A stretch of 40,254 nucleotides of DNA from an uncultured Burkholderiales bacterium (GTDB lineage: Bacteria; Pseudomonadota; Gammaproteobacteria; Burkholderiales; Burkholderiaceae_C). The position numbers were made by a program, and so were the translations under genes. The notes below the pieces were generated by a model that did not search any database, was not told the origin of the DNA, and saw only the letters and a list, made by a program, of their open reading frames with translations. The DNA lies in assembly GCA_903844385.1 (NCBI GenBank), contig CAIMTJ010000014.1:1-40254 (forward strand), written 5' to 3'. Each line of letters starts with the position of its first letter. The stretch's first letter is position 1. Shown piece after piece: positions 9,869-18,240 of this stretch.

Positions 9869-9953
9869 GAATCAAGTGGGCCACAAAACCTCACCCGAGC
9901 GCGAAGATGAAGCCCGCCAGTGTCTTGCTCAAGCGGCAAGGCATGCGGATGGC

Positions 9954-10850
9954 TCATTTTTTGGCACCAGCACCAGAGCCCGAACTCTTCATGGCTTTGA
10001 AGAAATCACTGCTTGGGTCGAGCACCACCACATCGGACTTTTTGCTGAAGGTGGCTTTGTAAGCTTCCAAGCTGCGATAGAACTGGGCAAACTGTGGGTC
10101 TTTGCCAAAAGAATCGGCATAAAGTTTGGCCGCCGTTGCATCGCCCTCGCCCTTGATTTTTTGCGCATCCCGGTAAGCATTGGCAATGGTCACCTCACGC
10201 TGACGATCGGCATCGGCACGGATTTTCTCGCCCTCGGCCGCACCCGTTGAGCGCAACTCATTGGCCACGCGCTTGCGTTCGGCCTCCATGCGGCGATAGA
10301 CCGACTCGGTGATGGTGTCGACATAGTCGGCTCGAGTCATGCGCACATCCACCACATCGATACCCCACGATTTGGTGCCATGGACTTTTTTGATCACCTC
10401 GGCTTTGACGTCTTGCATCACGGTTTCGCGCTTTTCAGACAACAACTCCTGGACCGTGTGTTTGTTGATTTCTTCTTGGAAGGCGTTCCTCACCACCCGC
10501 GACAATTGGAGAGCACCGGCTTGCTCATCAAGCCCCACATGACGGATGAAGTCAGTGGGGTCGGTGATGCGCCAGCGGACAAACCAATCGATCACCATGC
10601 GTTGCTTCTCCGCTGTGAGCATGGGCTCGGTGTCGGCATTGTCCAGCGTCAAAAGGCGCTTATCGATGTAGGTGACGTTTTGAAACGGTGGGGGCAATTT
10701 AAAGTTCAAACCCGGCTCAGTGATCACGTCCTTGATCTGACCCAAGGCATAAACCACACCGAACTGACGCTGATCCACCACAAACAAAGTCGAGCTCAAC
10801 ACGGCCAGACCCAATAAAGCAGAGGAGATGTAAAAACCGATTTTATTCAT
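9954..10850 (-). CDS. hflC: HflC, SPFH-domain protein of the HflKC complex
   Basis: HflC and HflK form a large inner-membrane cage, mostly on the periplasmic side, that encloses and modulates the FtsH protease. The 298 residues begin with one membrane anchor (about 5-25). The SPFH/band-7 domain follows (VDQRQFGVVYALGQ onward), then a long charged helix rich in Ala, Arg and Glu (about 175-240), and a short Gly/Ser/Lys tail. The start ATG at 10850 is 17 bp downstream of the hflK stop, so the two are co-transcribed. Confidence 0.96.
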   Translation of the reverse strand: MNKIGFYISSALLGLAVLSSTLFVVDQRQFGVVYALGQIKDVITEPGLNFKLPPPFQNVTYIDKRLLTLDNADTEPMLTAEKQRMVIDWFVRWRITDPTDFIRHVGLDEQAGALQLSRVVRNAFQEEINKHTVQELLSEKRETVMQDVKAEVIKKVHGTKSWGIDVVDVRMTRADYVDTITESVYRRMEAERKRVANELRSTGAAEGEKIRADADRQREVTIANAYRDAQKIKGEGDATAAKLYADSFGKDPQFAQFYRSLEAYKATFSKKSDVVVLDPSSDFFKAMKSSGSGAGAKK

Positions 10851-10867
10851 TGAAATAACCTGTGAGC

Positions 10868-12499
10868 TTATCGACCATCTCGTTCACGATCCCGACTGCG
10901 CGTGTCTCGCATGCGGGCCTCGGCAGCGGTATTGCCAGCACCCGTGGCGCCATAATCATTGGGGTTCAAGGCCCCATTGGGCGACACACCCGCCAATCCT
11001 GCAGGCGTGCCACCAGCGCCCTGAGCACTGCTGGGTGAAGATGGCGCAAAACCCGAGCCGCCCGTGCCGCCAGGGGATGAAGCGACACTGCCCGCACCTT
11101 GCTGGGTCAACTGCATGATCTTATCCAGGGGCAAATACAGCAAATTTTGACCCTGATGGGTATCGACCAACACCTTGGTGACGTTGGTGTAAATTTGCTG
11201 CATGGTGTCGATGTACATGCGGTCTCGCGTGACTTGGGGCGCCTTTTGGTATTCGGCATACAAGGAGCGAAAGCGCTGGGCATCGCCTTCTGCTTGGGCC
11301 ACGATGCGGGCTTTGTAGCCATCGGCTTCTTGCATGAGGCGCGAAGCCGCGCCCACGGCGCGGGGCACCACATCATTGGCGTAAGCCTGGGCTTCATTTT
11401 TAGCGCGTTCGCGCTCTTGTCCGGCTTTGAGCACATCGTCAAAGGCGGCTTGAACTTGCTCGGGTGGACGAACACCACCTTGCTCCAAATTGATGGCCAC
11501 CACCTCAATGCCGACGTGGTAATTGTCCAGGATCGACTGCATGATGCTGCGAATGCGCGGGGCGATTTGGTCGCGGTCCTCTGAGAGCGCTGCATCCATA
11601 CGCATCTTGCCCACCACCTCACGCGCAGCCGTTTCTGCGGCTTGGACCACGGCGTCGGTTGGGTTTTTGCTCTCAAAGAGATAAGCACGTGCATCGGTCA
11701 ATCGGTACTGCACAGCAAACTTCATCTCTAGAATATTTTCATCTTTGGTGAGCATGGCCGACTCCCTGAGTCCCGTGGCTTTGATGATGGTGTCGCGCCC
11801 CACGTCGACCGAGCGAATTTGCGTGACAAACACCAACTCATGGCGCTGAATGGGGTAAGGCAGTCGCCAGTTGAATCCCGCACCCACTGTGGAGCGGTAG
11901 CTGCCAAACTGGGTGATCACCGCTTGTTGGCCCTCTTGGACAATGAAAAAGCCCGTGCCCATCCAAATCATCAACACCACCACGAGCAGCATGCCAATGG
12001 CAAATTTCGCCGCCCGCATGTCCGAGATCAAACTGCCGCGAGGACCTTGGGAATCGGGTCCGCCTGGGCTCGAGTGGCCGCCGCGTTTGGACCGAGTGCC
12101 TTGAAAGAAGTCGCGCAAGCGACCACTGAAGTCACGCCAGAGCTCGTCGAGGTCTGGTGGGCCGTTCGGAGGACCATTGGGAGGACCATTGGGAGGACCA
12201 TTGGAAGGACCATTCTGGGGGCCATTGGAAGGACGATTGGCTGAGCCCTGGGATTGGCCGTTGCTCGAGCCACTCGGGTGAGCACTCTGTTCGCCCGAAG
12301 GTGCTGCAGCAGAATGATCAGCCTCGGGGGCTTTTTCTGAGGGCTTTTCTGAGGGTTTCTCTGACTCTTGAGACAGCGCCAGATGAGACCCCAAAGGCCC
12401 GCGAAGCCGTTGAACGCCCGCGGGCATGATGGCCAGCACCCAGGAACGCGCTGAGTTCAGCCAAAGGCTGGTTTTTACTTTTTCTAAAAAAGCTCTCAT
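10868..12499 (-). CDS. hflK: HflK, SPFH-domain protein of the HflKC complex
   Basis: HflK is the partner of HflC in the FtsH-modulating membrane complex. I chose ATG 12499 (543 residues). The frame stays open to 12607, but that extension covers two inverted repeats and lacks homology-like sequence. Residues 1-115 are disordered, with acidic/Lys repeats and NGPP repeats (91-115) coded by a 12-bp tandem array. GPPDLDELWRDFS (113-125) matches the E. coli GPPDLDDIF region, one membrane span lies at 165-186, and the band-7 domain and long coiled helix follow. The C-terminus is a Gly/Ser/Ala-rich tail ending in Arg/Asp repeats. The N-terminal region is longer than in E. coli. Confidence 0.93.
   Translation of the reverse strand: MRAFLEKVKTSLWLNSARSWVLAIMPAGVQRLRGPLGSHLALSQESEKPSEKPSEKAPEADHSAAAPSGEQSAHPSGSSNGQSQGSANRPSNGPQNGPSNGPPNGPPNGPPNGPPDLDELWRDFSGRLRDFFQGTRSKRGGHSSPGGPDSQGPRGSLISDMRAAKFAIGMLLVVVLMIWMGTGFFIVQEGQQAVITQFGSYRSTVGAGFNWRLPYPIQRHELVFVTQIRSVDVGRDTIIKATGLRESAMLTKDENILEMKFAVQYRLTDARAYLFESKNPTDAVVQAAETAAREVVGKMRMDAALSEDRDQIAPRIRSIMQSILDNYHVGIEVVAINLEQGGVRPPEQVQAAFDDVLKAGQERERAKNEAQAYANDVVPRAVGAASRLMQEADGYKARIVAQAEGDAQRFRSLYAEYQKAPQVTRDRMYIDTMQQIYTNVTKVLVDTHQGQNLLYLPLDKIMQLTQQGAGSVASSPGGTGGSGFAPSSPSSAQGAGGTPAGLAGVSPNGALNPNDYGATGAGNTAAEARMRDTRSRDRERDGR
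12168..12239 (-). repeat. 12-bp tandem repeat inside hflK coding NGPP units
   Basis: Six 12-bp units lie in tandem; the first three are identical (ggaggaccattg on the plus strand) and the last three diverge. The unit length keeps the frame, so changes in copy number would only change the number of Asn-Gly-Pro-Pro units in the disordered N-terminal region of HflK. Confidence 0.9.
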
Positions 12500-12582
12500 C
12501 TTGGATTGAACCGCCTTGAAGTAAATAGTCGCTCGAATCAAAACCGCCCCCAACAGACTGCTCAACACCTGACACCTGCTGT

Positions 12583-12602
12583 CCCAGCGTGAACACGCTG
12601 GG
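12583..12602. promoter_or_regulatory. perfect 9-2-9 palindrome upstream of hflK
   Basis: cccagcgtg (12583-12591) and cacgctggg (12594-12602) are perfect inverted repeats with a 2-bp spacer, 84-103 bp upstream of the hflK ATG. The size and symmetry suit an operator for a dimeric regulator. As RNA the 2-nt loop would require opening one pair. No T-run follows. The regulator is unknown. Confidence 0.5.
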
Positions 12603-12605
12603 CTC

Positions 12606-12628
12606 ACTGGAGGGACTTACCCTCAAGT
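12606..12628. promoter_or_regulatory. second inverted repeat upstream of hflK
   Basis: actggaggg (12606-12614) and ccctcaagt (12620-12628) match as inverted repeats at 8 of 9 positions around a 5-bp spacer. It ends 3 bp from the neighbouring palindrome at 12583-12602, so the two could be a tandem operator or two stacked RNA hairpins. Confidence 0.45.
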
Positions 12629-12794
12629 CTAGCGTTATTTCACAGATTTTAGCCTCAGAGTGAGCCCACACCCTGCATCCAGGTGGGAAACCCACAACTT
12701 CTTTCTGGGTGGGGGTCCAATCAAGTGCCCTCACCTCCAAACCCCCCAGCCCACAGACCAGAACACGGCGCTCCAAGGCCATTACCCAGCCCCC

Positions 12795-12838
12795 TCAGCC
12801 CTCAGCCCTCAGCCCTCAGCCCTCTGTCTCAGCCCTCA
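12795..12838. repeat. heptamer tandem repeat spanning the hflX stop codon
   Basis: Four perfect tandem copies of tcagccc run from 12795 to 12822. After a 6-bp break a fifth copy follows at 12829-12835, then tca. The hflX stop codon (12816-12818, TGA on the minus strand) is part of the fourth copy. Because 7 is not a multiple of 3, slippage upstream of the stop would change the HflX C-terminus. Confidence 0.9.
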
Positions 12839-14120
12839 AAGACTGTTCACGCGCAAGAACCCAGGCCAACAACTGCCCGCGCAGTCGATCTAGACCCAAA
12901 CCCGTTTGCGCGCTCACAAATAATCGAGGGAATTCCCGCTGCTCCAACTCGTAAAAGTCAGTTTGTACCAACGGCCGCATGGCCGGATCAATCGCATCGA
13001 TTTTGTTAAAAATCAACCACTGCTCAACATGCTGAGCGCCAATGTCTTCCAAAACACGTTGGACTTGTTCAATTTGCTCCACAAAATCGGGGCTTGAGGC
13101 GTCGACCACGTGCAGCAGCAAATCGGCCTGGGCGGCCTCTTGCAAGGTGGCCTCAAATGCATCCACCAAGGTGTGGGGCAGGTCTCGAATAAAACCCACT
13201 GTATCGGACAAGGACACGCTTTGTCCTTGTGGGTGAGCCAACTCGGGCAGACCCAATGGGACACTGCCGACATCATGGGCGCTGGCCCCTGCCACCTGAG
13301 CCCAAGACTCTGGGCCCACCGGCTCACCGGGGTGCCCCAGGCTGGACTCGGACAAACCCAGGCCTTTGAGATGAACAGGTGCCAAAAAAAGCTGGCGCGT
13401 GGTGGTGTCTAGCGTTGCAAAGAGCTGATCGGCCGCATAGGTCTGCGCTTTGACCAAGGCGTTAAAGAGGGTGGATTTGCCCGCATTGGTGTAGCCCACC
13501 AAAGACACGCCCACATGATCCGAGCGCAAGCGACGCTTTCTTTGCGTCAAGCGTTGCTTTTTCACGCGTTCGAGTTTTTCTTGGGTGCGCTTGATCGATT
13601 GGGAAATCATTCGTCGGTCAAGCTCAATTTGTGTCTCGCCCGGCCCGCCTCGGTTGCCAATACCCCCGCGTTGTCGCTCCAAATGCGACCAACGCCGCAC
13701 CAAACGAGTGCTCAAGTACTGAAGCCTGGCGAGCTCAACTTGGAGTTTGCCTTCGTGGGAGCGGGCGCGCTGGGCAAAAATCTCCAAAATGAGCATGGTG
13801 CGGTCATTCACCGCCAAGCCCATGTGCCGCTCCAAATTGCGCTGCTGCGCCGGACTCAAGGCCTGGTCAAACAAAATCTCCTGGGCATTGGAGCCGAGCG
13901 CAAAGGCTTTGATTTCATCGGCCTTGCCTGACCCCACAAAAAGCGCCGCATCAGGGGCCTTTCGGCGACAAACAAAACGCTCAACCACCTCGAGACCCGC
14001 GGTCTGCGCGAGTAATCCGAGCTCTTTGAGTTCTGCATCAAAATGTCCACGGCCCAAGTCCACGCCCACCAAAAGTACGCGTGCAGTCGATGGTGCAGCC
14101 GTGTCAAACAAAGGGATCAA
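12816..14120 (-). CDS. hflX: GTPase HflX, ribosome-associated
   Basis: HflX is a GTPase that binds 50S and stalled 70S ribosomes and splits them under stress. The 434 residues have the HflX N-terminal domain (1-195, including GGIGNRGGPGETQIELDRR near 152-170) and then the G domain: P-loop GYTNAGKST (209-217), switch I TTTRQL (239-244), DTVGF (306-310) and NKID near 371. Between switch I and DTVGF, where most HflX proteins have a short turn, there are about 50 extra residues rich in Gly, Pro, Ser and His (247-299). The ATG start is at 14120. The stop lies in a heptamer tandem repeat. It follows hfq at a distance of 272 bp, as in the classic hfq-hflX-hflK-hflC order. Confidence 0.95.
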   Translation of the reverse strand: MIPLFDTAAPSTARVLLVGVDLGRGHFDAELKELGLLAQTAGLEVVERFVCRRKAPDAALFVGSGKADEIKAFALGSNAQEILFDQALSPAQQRNLERHMGLAVNDRTMLILEIFAQRARSHEGKLQVELARLQYLSTRLVRRWSHLERQRGGIGNRGGPGETQIELDRRMISQSIKRTQEKLERVKKQRLTQRKRRLRSDHVGVSLVGYTNAGKSTLFNALVKAQTYAADQLFATLDTTTRQLFLAPVHLKGLGLSESSLGHPGEPVGPESWAQVAGASAHDVGSVPLGLPELAHPQGQSVSLSDTVGFIRDLPHTLVDAFEATLQEAAQADLLLHVVDASSPDFVEQIEQVQRVLEDIGAQHVEQWLIFNKIDAIDPAMRPLVQTDFYELEQREFPRLFVSAQTGLGLDRLRGQLLAWVLAREQSLRAETEG

Positions 14121-14252
14121 TCATGATAGGGGTCATCAGAAAATAATAAGCACTCGAGCTTGGATGTTGGGCGTCGCGTCTCAACCCATGTCGTGCCTGA
14201 AGGCGCCGCGGCAGTTCACCGCGCTCAACATCATCTCAACCCGGTAGGTTGG

Positions 14253-14279
14253 AAAAAATCCCCGCGTTGTTCGAACGCG
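14253..14279 (-). terminator. likely terminator between hfq and hflX
   Basis: On the minus strand CGCGTT (14279-14274) and AACGCG (14268-14263) form a perfect stem with a 5-nt loop, followed by GGGA and six T residues (14258-14253). The four bases between stem and T-run weaken the case. It lies 113 bp past the hfq stop and leaves 132 bp before hflX, enough for a separate hflX promoter. Confidence 0.45.
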
Positions 14280-14357
14280 CTCTGAGGGGCGTCAGGGCAG
14301 CGAGTCATGGCGGTGATGAGGCTTTGAGGTGCTCGCGAGCCCGTTGGCACCTTGGCA

Positions 14358-14402
14358 TGAGGCCTCGTGCATTGTGCATCGTGCCTTGTGATTCAGGCCT
14401 CA
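14358..14402. repeat. inverted repeat over the hfq stop codon
   Basis: tgaggcct (14358-14365) and aggcctca (14395-14402) are perfect 8-bp inverted repeats 29 bp apart, the second overlapping the hfq stop (14393-14395). The spacer contains partial repeats of a gtgcatt-like word. In RNA this would form a stem at the hfq 3' end without a U-run, perhaps guarding the 3' end; this is speculative. Confidence 0.45.
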
Positions 14403-14650
14403 GGCGCTGCGGCCAATTCAGCCAACTCTGTGCCTGAGAAATTCACAGCCCGAGCCGGCACAATGGTGGAGATGGCGTGTTTGTAGACCATTTGGGTGAC
14501 TGTGTTTCTCAGCAGCACCACGTACTGGTCAAACGACTCAATTTGGCCTTGAAGTTTGATACCGTTGACCAAATAAATGGAGACTGGCACGTGCTCGCGG
14601 CGAAGCAAATTGAGAAAGGGGTCTTGTAAGAGTTGACCTTTGTTGTTCAC
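14393..14650 (-). CDS. hfq: RNA chaperone Hfq
   Basis: Hfq is a hexameric Sm-like protein that pairs small RNAs with mRNAs. The 85 residues contain the Sm1 motif ([19 protein letters not shown]) and the Sm2 motif [10 protein letters not shown], with the distal/proximal-face residues Q8, F42-type aromatic and K/H pair in place. The C-terminal tail is short and Ala/Glu-rich, as in betaproteobacteria. The start codon is GTG at 14650, with GGAGA five bases upstream, which decides the start. It lies 100 bp after der and before hflX. Confidence 0.98.
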   Translation of the reverse strand: MNNKGQLLQDPFLNLLRREHVPVSIYLVNGIKLQGQIESFDQYVVLLRNTVTQMVYKHAISTIVPARAVNFSGTELAELAAAPEA

Positions 14651-14750
14651 GATATTCTCCGTGTTTTAAATTGAAATCAGAAGTCTTGAGCGTACCACAA
14701 TTCGGGCAAACCCTAGACACGATCCACCCAAAGCACGGGAAAGCAAGAAC

Positions 14751-16094
14751 TCAATCGTCTTTGTAAGGGTTGTGCGAGGTTTTGAGCTCAATGCGCAAGG
14801 GCGTGCCTTCAAGGCTGAACTCTTTCCTAAAACGCCCCTCCAAAAATCGTTTGTAAGACTCGGTCACATGGTCCAAGGAGTTGCCGTGCACCACAATGAT
14901 AGGAGGATTCATGCCACCTTGGTGGGCATAGCGCAATTTGGGGCGAAACATGCCCGCGCGCTTGGGCGACTGGAACTGCACCGACTCCAAAAGTAAGCGA
15001 GTGAGCACAGGCGTGCTCATTTTACAAAAAGCCGACTTGTACGCCCGCCCGATCGAGTCCCACACAGGCGCAAGACCCGTTCTCTTTTGTGCGCTGATCA
15101 AGTGCAATTTGGCAAATTTCAAGAACGACAAGCGCGACTCAATCGAGCGCTGCACCAGCTCACGCTGGTAGGCATCGATCGCATCCCATTTGTTGATGGC
15201 CAAGACCACCGCTCGACCACTCTCCAAGATGTAGCCCGCAATGTGCGCATCTTGATCAGTCACACCCTGGGTGGCATCGAGCAGCAAGAGCACCACATTG
15301 GCAGAAGCGATGGCCTGCAAGGTCTTGACGACTGAGAATTTCTCAATGGCCTCAAACACCTTGCCCTTGCGCCTCAAGCCCGCCGTGTCAATCAAGTCGT
15401 AGCGCTGCCCCTTGAATTCAAGCGGCACGTGAATGGCATCTCGGGTGGTGCCAGGCATATCAAAGGCCACCAAGCGCTCCTCACCCAACCAGGTGTTGAT
15501 GAGTGTGGACTTGCCCACATTGGGGCGACCCGCCACGGCCAATCGAATGACGCCGTCTTCTTCGGCACTGGGGTCGTCTTGCGCAAAGTCTTCATTGCCC
15601 GCCAAGAGCGGGTCCAAGGCCAATTCGACCATGCTGCGGATGCCTTGGCCGTGGGCGGCCGAGACCGCGTGCACCTGACCCAAACCGAGTTCAAAAAACT
15701 CGACCAATTGGTGGCCCTCTTGCATACCCTCGGCCTTGTTGGCCACCAACAAGCAAGGCTTACTCAGTCGCCTCAAATAGTTGCCAATGTCGTGATCTTG
15801 GGCCGAGAGTCCTTGGCGCGCATCGAGCACAAAAATCACGACATCGGCTTCGGCCACCGCTTGACGGGTTTGCTTGGCCATTTCTTTGTAAATTCCCGAC
15901 TCTGCCGTGGGCTCAAAGCCCCCGGTGTCGATCACAATGAAGTCGTATTTGCCCAAGTGCCCGTCGCCATAGTGCCGATCCCGCGTCAAGCCCGCAAAGT
16001 CGGCCACGATCGCGTCACGACTTTTGGTCAAACGGTTAAACAAGGTGGATTTGCCCACATTGGGGCGCCCGACCAGGGCGATGACAGGTTTCAC
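14751..16094 (-). CDS. der: ribosome assembly GTPase Der (EngA)
   Basis: Der has two tandem GTPase domains and a KH-like domain, and acts in 50S subunit maturation. The first G domain (about 3-165) has GRPNVGKST and DTGGF. The second (about 190-360) has GRPNVGKST, the switch segment [18 protein letters not shown] and NKWD. The KH-like C-terminus carries [16 protein letters not shown]. At 447 residues it has the usual length. The start codon is GTG at 16094. It is 23 bp downstream of bamB, the common proteobacterial pairing. Confidence 0.97.
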   Translation of the reverse strand: MKPVIALVGRPNVGKSTLFNRLTKSRDAIVADFAGLTRDRHYGDGHLGKYDFIVIDTGGFEPTAESGIYKEMAKQTRQAVAEADVVIFVLDARQGLSAQDHDIGNYLRRLSKPCLLVANKAEGMQEGHQLVEFFELGLGQVHAVSAAHGQGIRSMVELALDPLLAGNEDFAQDDPSAEEDGVIRLAVAGRPNVGKSTLINTWLGEERLVAFDMPGTTRDAIHVPLEFKGQRYDLIDTAGLRRKGKVFEAIEKFSVVKTLQAIASANVVLLLLDATQGVTDQDAHIAGYILESGRAVVLAINKWDAIDAYQRELVQRSIESRLSFLKFAKLHLISAQKRTGLAPVWDSIGRAYKSAFCKMSTPVLTRLLLESVQFQSPKRAGMFRPKLRYAHQGGMNPPIIVVHGNSLDHVTESYKRFLEGRFRKEFSLEGTPLRIELKTSHNPYKDD

Positions 16095-16117
16095 TAAGGA
16101 TTCAACTTCACAGGAGT

Positions 16118-17344
16118 TCAGGGCAAGCGGTAGGCTTGCACCGAACCGGACAAGGAGACCGAGGCCAAGCCTTCGGGGGTGCGCACGAGACCCGCCAAGG
16201 GGCCTTGTGAGTTGCTGGGTAAACGAGCGAGCAAGCCGCCGTCTTCTGAGGACAAGAGGTACACCACACCATCGGCCTCGGGCACTGCAAAGCGGGTGGC
16301 ATCCAAGCTCAAAGGTGCTCCCAAATGGCGGTAACGCAATTTCTCGCTCTCCCAGGTTTTATCCCCCGAAGCGCGGTCATAGCCGAGCACCATGCCGTTG
16401 CTCTCCACGGCCAACACCGTATTGGCGCCCCCACTCAAGCCGACGTCGCCTTTGGCCGATCGCGACCAAAATAGGGTGCCTTTGACGGCATTCACACAAC
16501 CAATTTGGGCTTGAAATGCACGCAAGCACACCACCTCACCTTGGCGGTAGGCCGGCGCCACCAAGTCCACCAAACGCTCCAAATCGTTCACCCCCCTGGG
16601 CACCGCAATGGGCGTGTCAAAGCGAGTGGCACCCGTCAAGGGGTTGAGCCCCAGAACGCGTCCTGAAAAACCCACCACCAAGGTGTCTTGCACACCCATC
16701 AAAATGCCCTTTTGATTCAAAATCAAGGGGTCTCCCGCCTTTTGCTGAGTCCACAGCAGTCGCGAGTTCTGCGCATTCAGGCCAATGACCGAGCGGTCGC
16801 TTTGGAGCACAAACACTCGCCCACCCGCCAACACGGGGGTGGTGATGGCTTGCACACTCAAGGGGTAGCGCCACTCCTCACCTTGGCGGCTGAAATACAC
16901 CAATTCGTTGCTTTGGGTGACCACAGCAAAATGCTGCGCCTGGCCAGCACGAGGCGCCTCTGCGCCAATGCCTGAGAGTAAATTGGACTTCAAATCAAGG
17001 GACCACAGGGTCTTGCCTGTGCCTGCGTCCAAGGCGCTCACCAAGCCCTTAGTTGACGCCACGATCAGCCCATCCGCCCCCATGACCGGTGTCAACCACG
17101 GACCCATTGGGGGGAGCTGGATGCGCCAAAGCGCGCTGATTTCACCGCCACTGGCGGGTATCACCACCTCTTTGGCCGAGGGGGTTTTGAGTGAGGACGT
17201 GGAGGAGCACGCCACCACCAGCGTTGCCACCAAAACGACCCATGCTGAGGGCCCAATGGAGCGGGGCAATGGATGTGACAACGCACGAGCCAAGGCCTGC
17301 TTGACCCAGCGCCCAGAGCACAGGATAGATGCGCTTGGGCTCAC
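16118..17344 (-). CDS. bamB: outer membrane assembly lipoprotein BamB
   Basis: BamB is an outer-membrane lipoprotein of the BAM complex that helps fold beta-barrel proteins. The lipobox LVVAC places the lipidated Cys at 46. The mature part is an eight-bladed PQQ-type beta-propeller, seen as repeated segments such as [18 protein letters not shown] and [17 protein letters not shown]. The start GTG at 17344 overlaps the upstream yfgM-type stop by 4 bp (GTGA), implying translational coupling. The 45-residue leader is long for a lipoprotein signal; a later internal start is possible, but no ATG is available. 408 residues is near the usual 380-400. Confidence 0.93.
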   Translation of the reverse strand: MSPSASILCSGRWVKQALARALSHPLPRSIGPSAWVVLVATLVVACSSTSSLKTPSAKEVVIPASGGEISALWRIQLPPMGPWLTPVMGADGLIVASTKGLVSALDAGTGKTLWSLDLKSNLLSGIGAEAPRAGQAQHFAVVTQSNELVYFSRQGEEWRYPLSVQAITTPVLAGGRVFVLQSDRSVIGLNAQNSRLLWTQQKAGDPLILNQKGILMGVQDTLVVGFSGRVLGLNPLTGATRFDTPIAVPRGVNDLERLVDLVAPAYRQGEVVCLRAFQAQIGCVNAVKGTLFWSRSAKGDVGLSGGANTVLAVESNGMVLGYDRASGDKTWESEKLRYRHLGAPLSLDATRFAVPEADGVVYLLSSEDGGLLARLPSNSQGPLAGLVRTPEGLASVSLSGSVQAYRLP

Positions 17345-18003
17345 GGTTTTTTCTCCTCTTGGCGAGGGTCAACCCCCAGGCTTGCCAACTTCACTTCAAC
17401 CAGTTGTCGGTAGGACTGCTGGTCTTTCATCGCCAGCCAAGCTGCTCGGTAGTGAGTGCGCGCATCAACGGGTTTTTTCTCCAACACATCGATGTCACCC
17501 AAACGGTCTTGCACCAAGGCCTCAAACGATGCCGGGCACTGACCAGAGAGCACCGCTTTGGCTGCAGGCCAGTCTTTCGCTTCCATAAACACGGCGGCCA
17601 AGCGCAGTTTGGCCACACACCCCAGACCGTCATCGGGGCTGTGCGCGATGGTCCATTGAAGCGCCTTTTGCGCGTCTTGCGGCGCTTGGTGCTCCAAAAA
17701 GAAATGCGCGGCCATCAAACTCGCGTGGGCCGCATAGGTGGTCGTGGCAAATTTATCTTGCATGTCTGCGACTGCTCGGCTCACCAAGGTCTGGTCGGCC
17801 GTCGCGACAGCACTCTCAAGCGTGGCATAGAGCACCGAGGCCTGCACACCTTGGCGACGCTGCCAATACTGCCACCCCGTCCATGCCGAATAAGCCCCCA
17901 GCACCACAATCAACGCCCAAGTCAAAAGAGGGCCATAGCGGCGCCAAAAGTGTTTCAACTCTTCAATTTGTTCTTGCTCTTCAAGGTCGAGGTGAGAGGC
18001 CAT
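17341..18003 (-). CDS. YfgM-like tetratricopeptide membrane protein
   Basis: YfgM-family proteins are single-span inner-membrane proteins with a periplasmic TPR domain that associate with SecYEG and the chaperone PpiD. The 220 residues begin with LDLEEQEQIEELKHFWRRYG (4-23), typical of the family, followed by one membrane span (about 27-48) and a helical repeat domain. Its position between hisS and bamB is conserved across proteobacteria. The gene overlaps bamB by 4 bp. The start ATG at 18003 follows a T-rich leader. Confidence 0.9.
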   Translation of the reverse strand: MASHLDLEEQEQIEELKHFWRRYGPLLTWALIVVLGAYSAWTGWQYWQRRQGVQASVLYATLESAVATADQTLVSRAVADMQDKFATTTYAAHASLMAAHFFLEHQAPQDAQKALQWTIAHSPDDGLGCVAKLRLAAVFMEAKDWPAAKAVLSGQCPASFEALVQDRLGDIDVLEKKPVDARTHYRAAWLAMKDQQSYRQLVEVKLASLGVDPRQEEKKP

Positions 18004-18225
18004 AGATTGATTTCAAAAAAAATAAAAAACAAAGACTGACACGACACCGTGATGGTTGTGCCTCATTGGCGCTCAACAGTCAAACAACCGCCCCAGGGGG
18101 GACTTGAGACACCCAATCCTCGGCATCCAGATTGAGCACGGTGAAGCCCAAGTGCAAGCAAGCTCTTTGCCACCCCACTCAAGCCCTGCAGGGGGAGTGC
18201 CCAAGTCTGTGGACTCAAAACCCTC

Positions 18226-18240
18226 GGTCTGAATCAGACC
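18226..18240. repeat. small palindrome containing the hisS stop codon
   Basis: ggtctg (18226-18231) and cagacc (18235-18240) form a perfect 6-bp stem with a 3-nt loop that includes part of the hisS stop codon (18234-18236). On the minus strand the stem is followed by GAGGG and TTTT, a weak terminator-like arrangement. The rest of the 230-bp hisS-yfgM gap shows a cccc-a-gggg box near 18093-18102 and a T-rich stretch next to the yfgM start, but no gene. Confidence 0.35.

Larger units (their letters stand above)
12500..12815. other. 316-bp hflX-hflK intergenic region
   Basis: This is the only stretch above 300 bp without a gene. Read toward hflK it holds most of the heptamer repeat, a Gly/Pro-like G-rich stretch, a TAAAAT that could be a -10 element but lacks a matching -35, then two neighbouring inverted repeats (12606-12628 and 12583-12602), and about 80 nt of leader with AAGG about 14 bases before the hflK ATG. 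Open frames of 60-150 codons cross it on both strands but look like chance. Confidence 0.6.

Noticed and set aside
12500-12607. Upstream extension of hflK to a start at 12607
   Set aside because: It would encode 36 residues with no family resemblance and run through the 12583-12602 palindrome; the ATG at 12499 is more plausible.
12318-12782. 154-codon minus-strand frame over the hflX-hflK gap and hflK start
   Set aside because: It overlaps the real hflK coding region in another frame and crosses both inverted repeats; no recognisable protein features.
12795-12838. Possible CRISPR-like or direct repeat array
   Set aside because: The units are only 7 bp, contiguous and without spacers, so this is a simple tandem repeat.
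18004-18233. Small RNA or small protein gene between hisS and yfgM
   Set aside because: The only open frame overlaps the hisS end on the same strand in another frame, has no start signal, and the region shows only weak palindromes.
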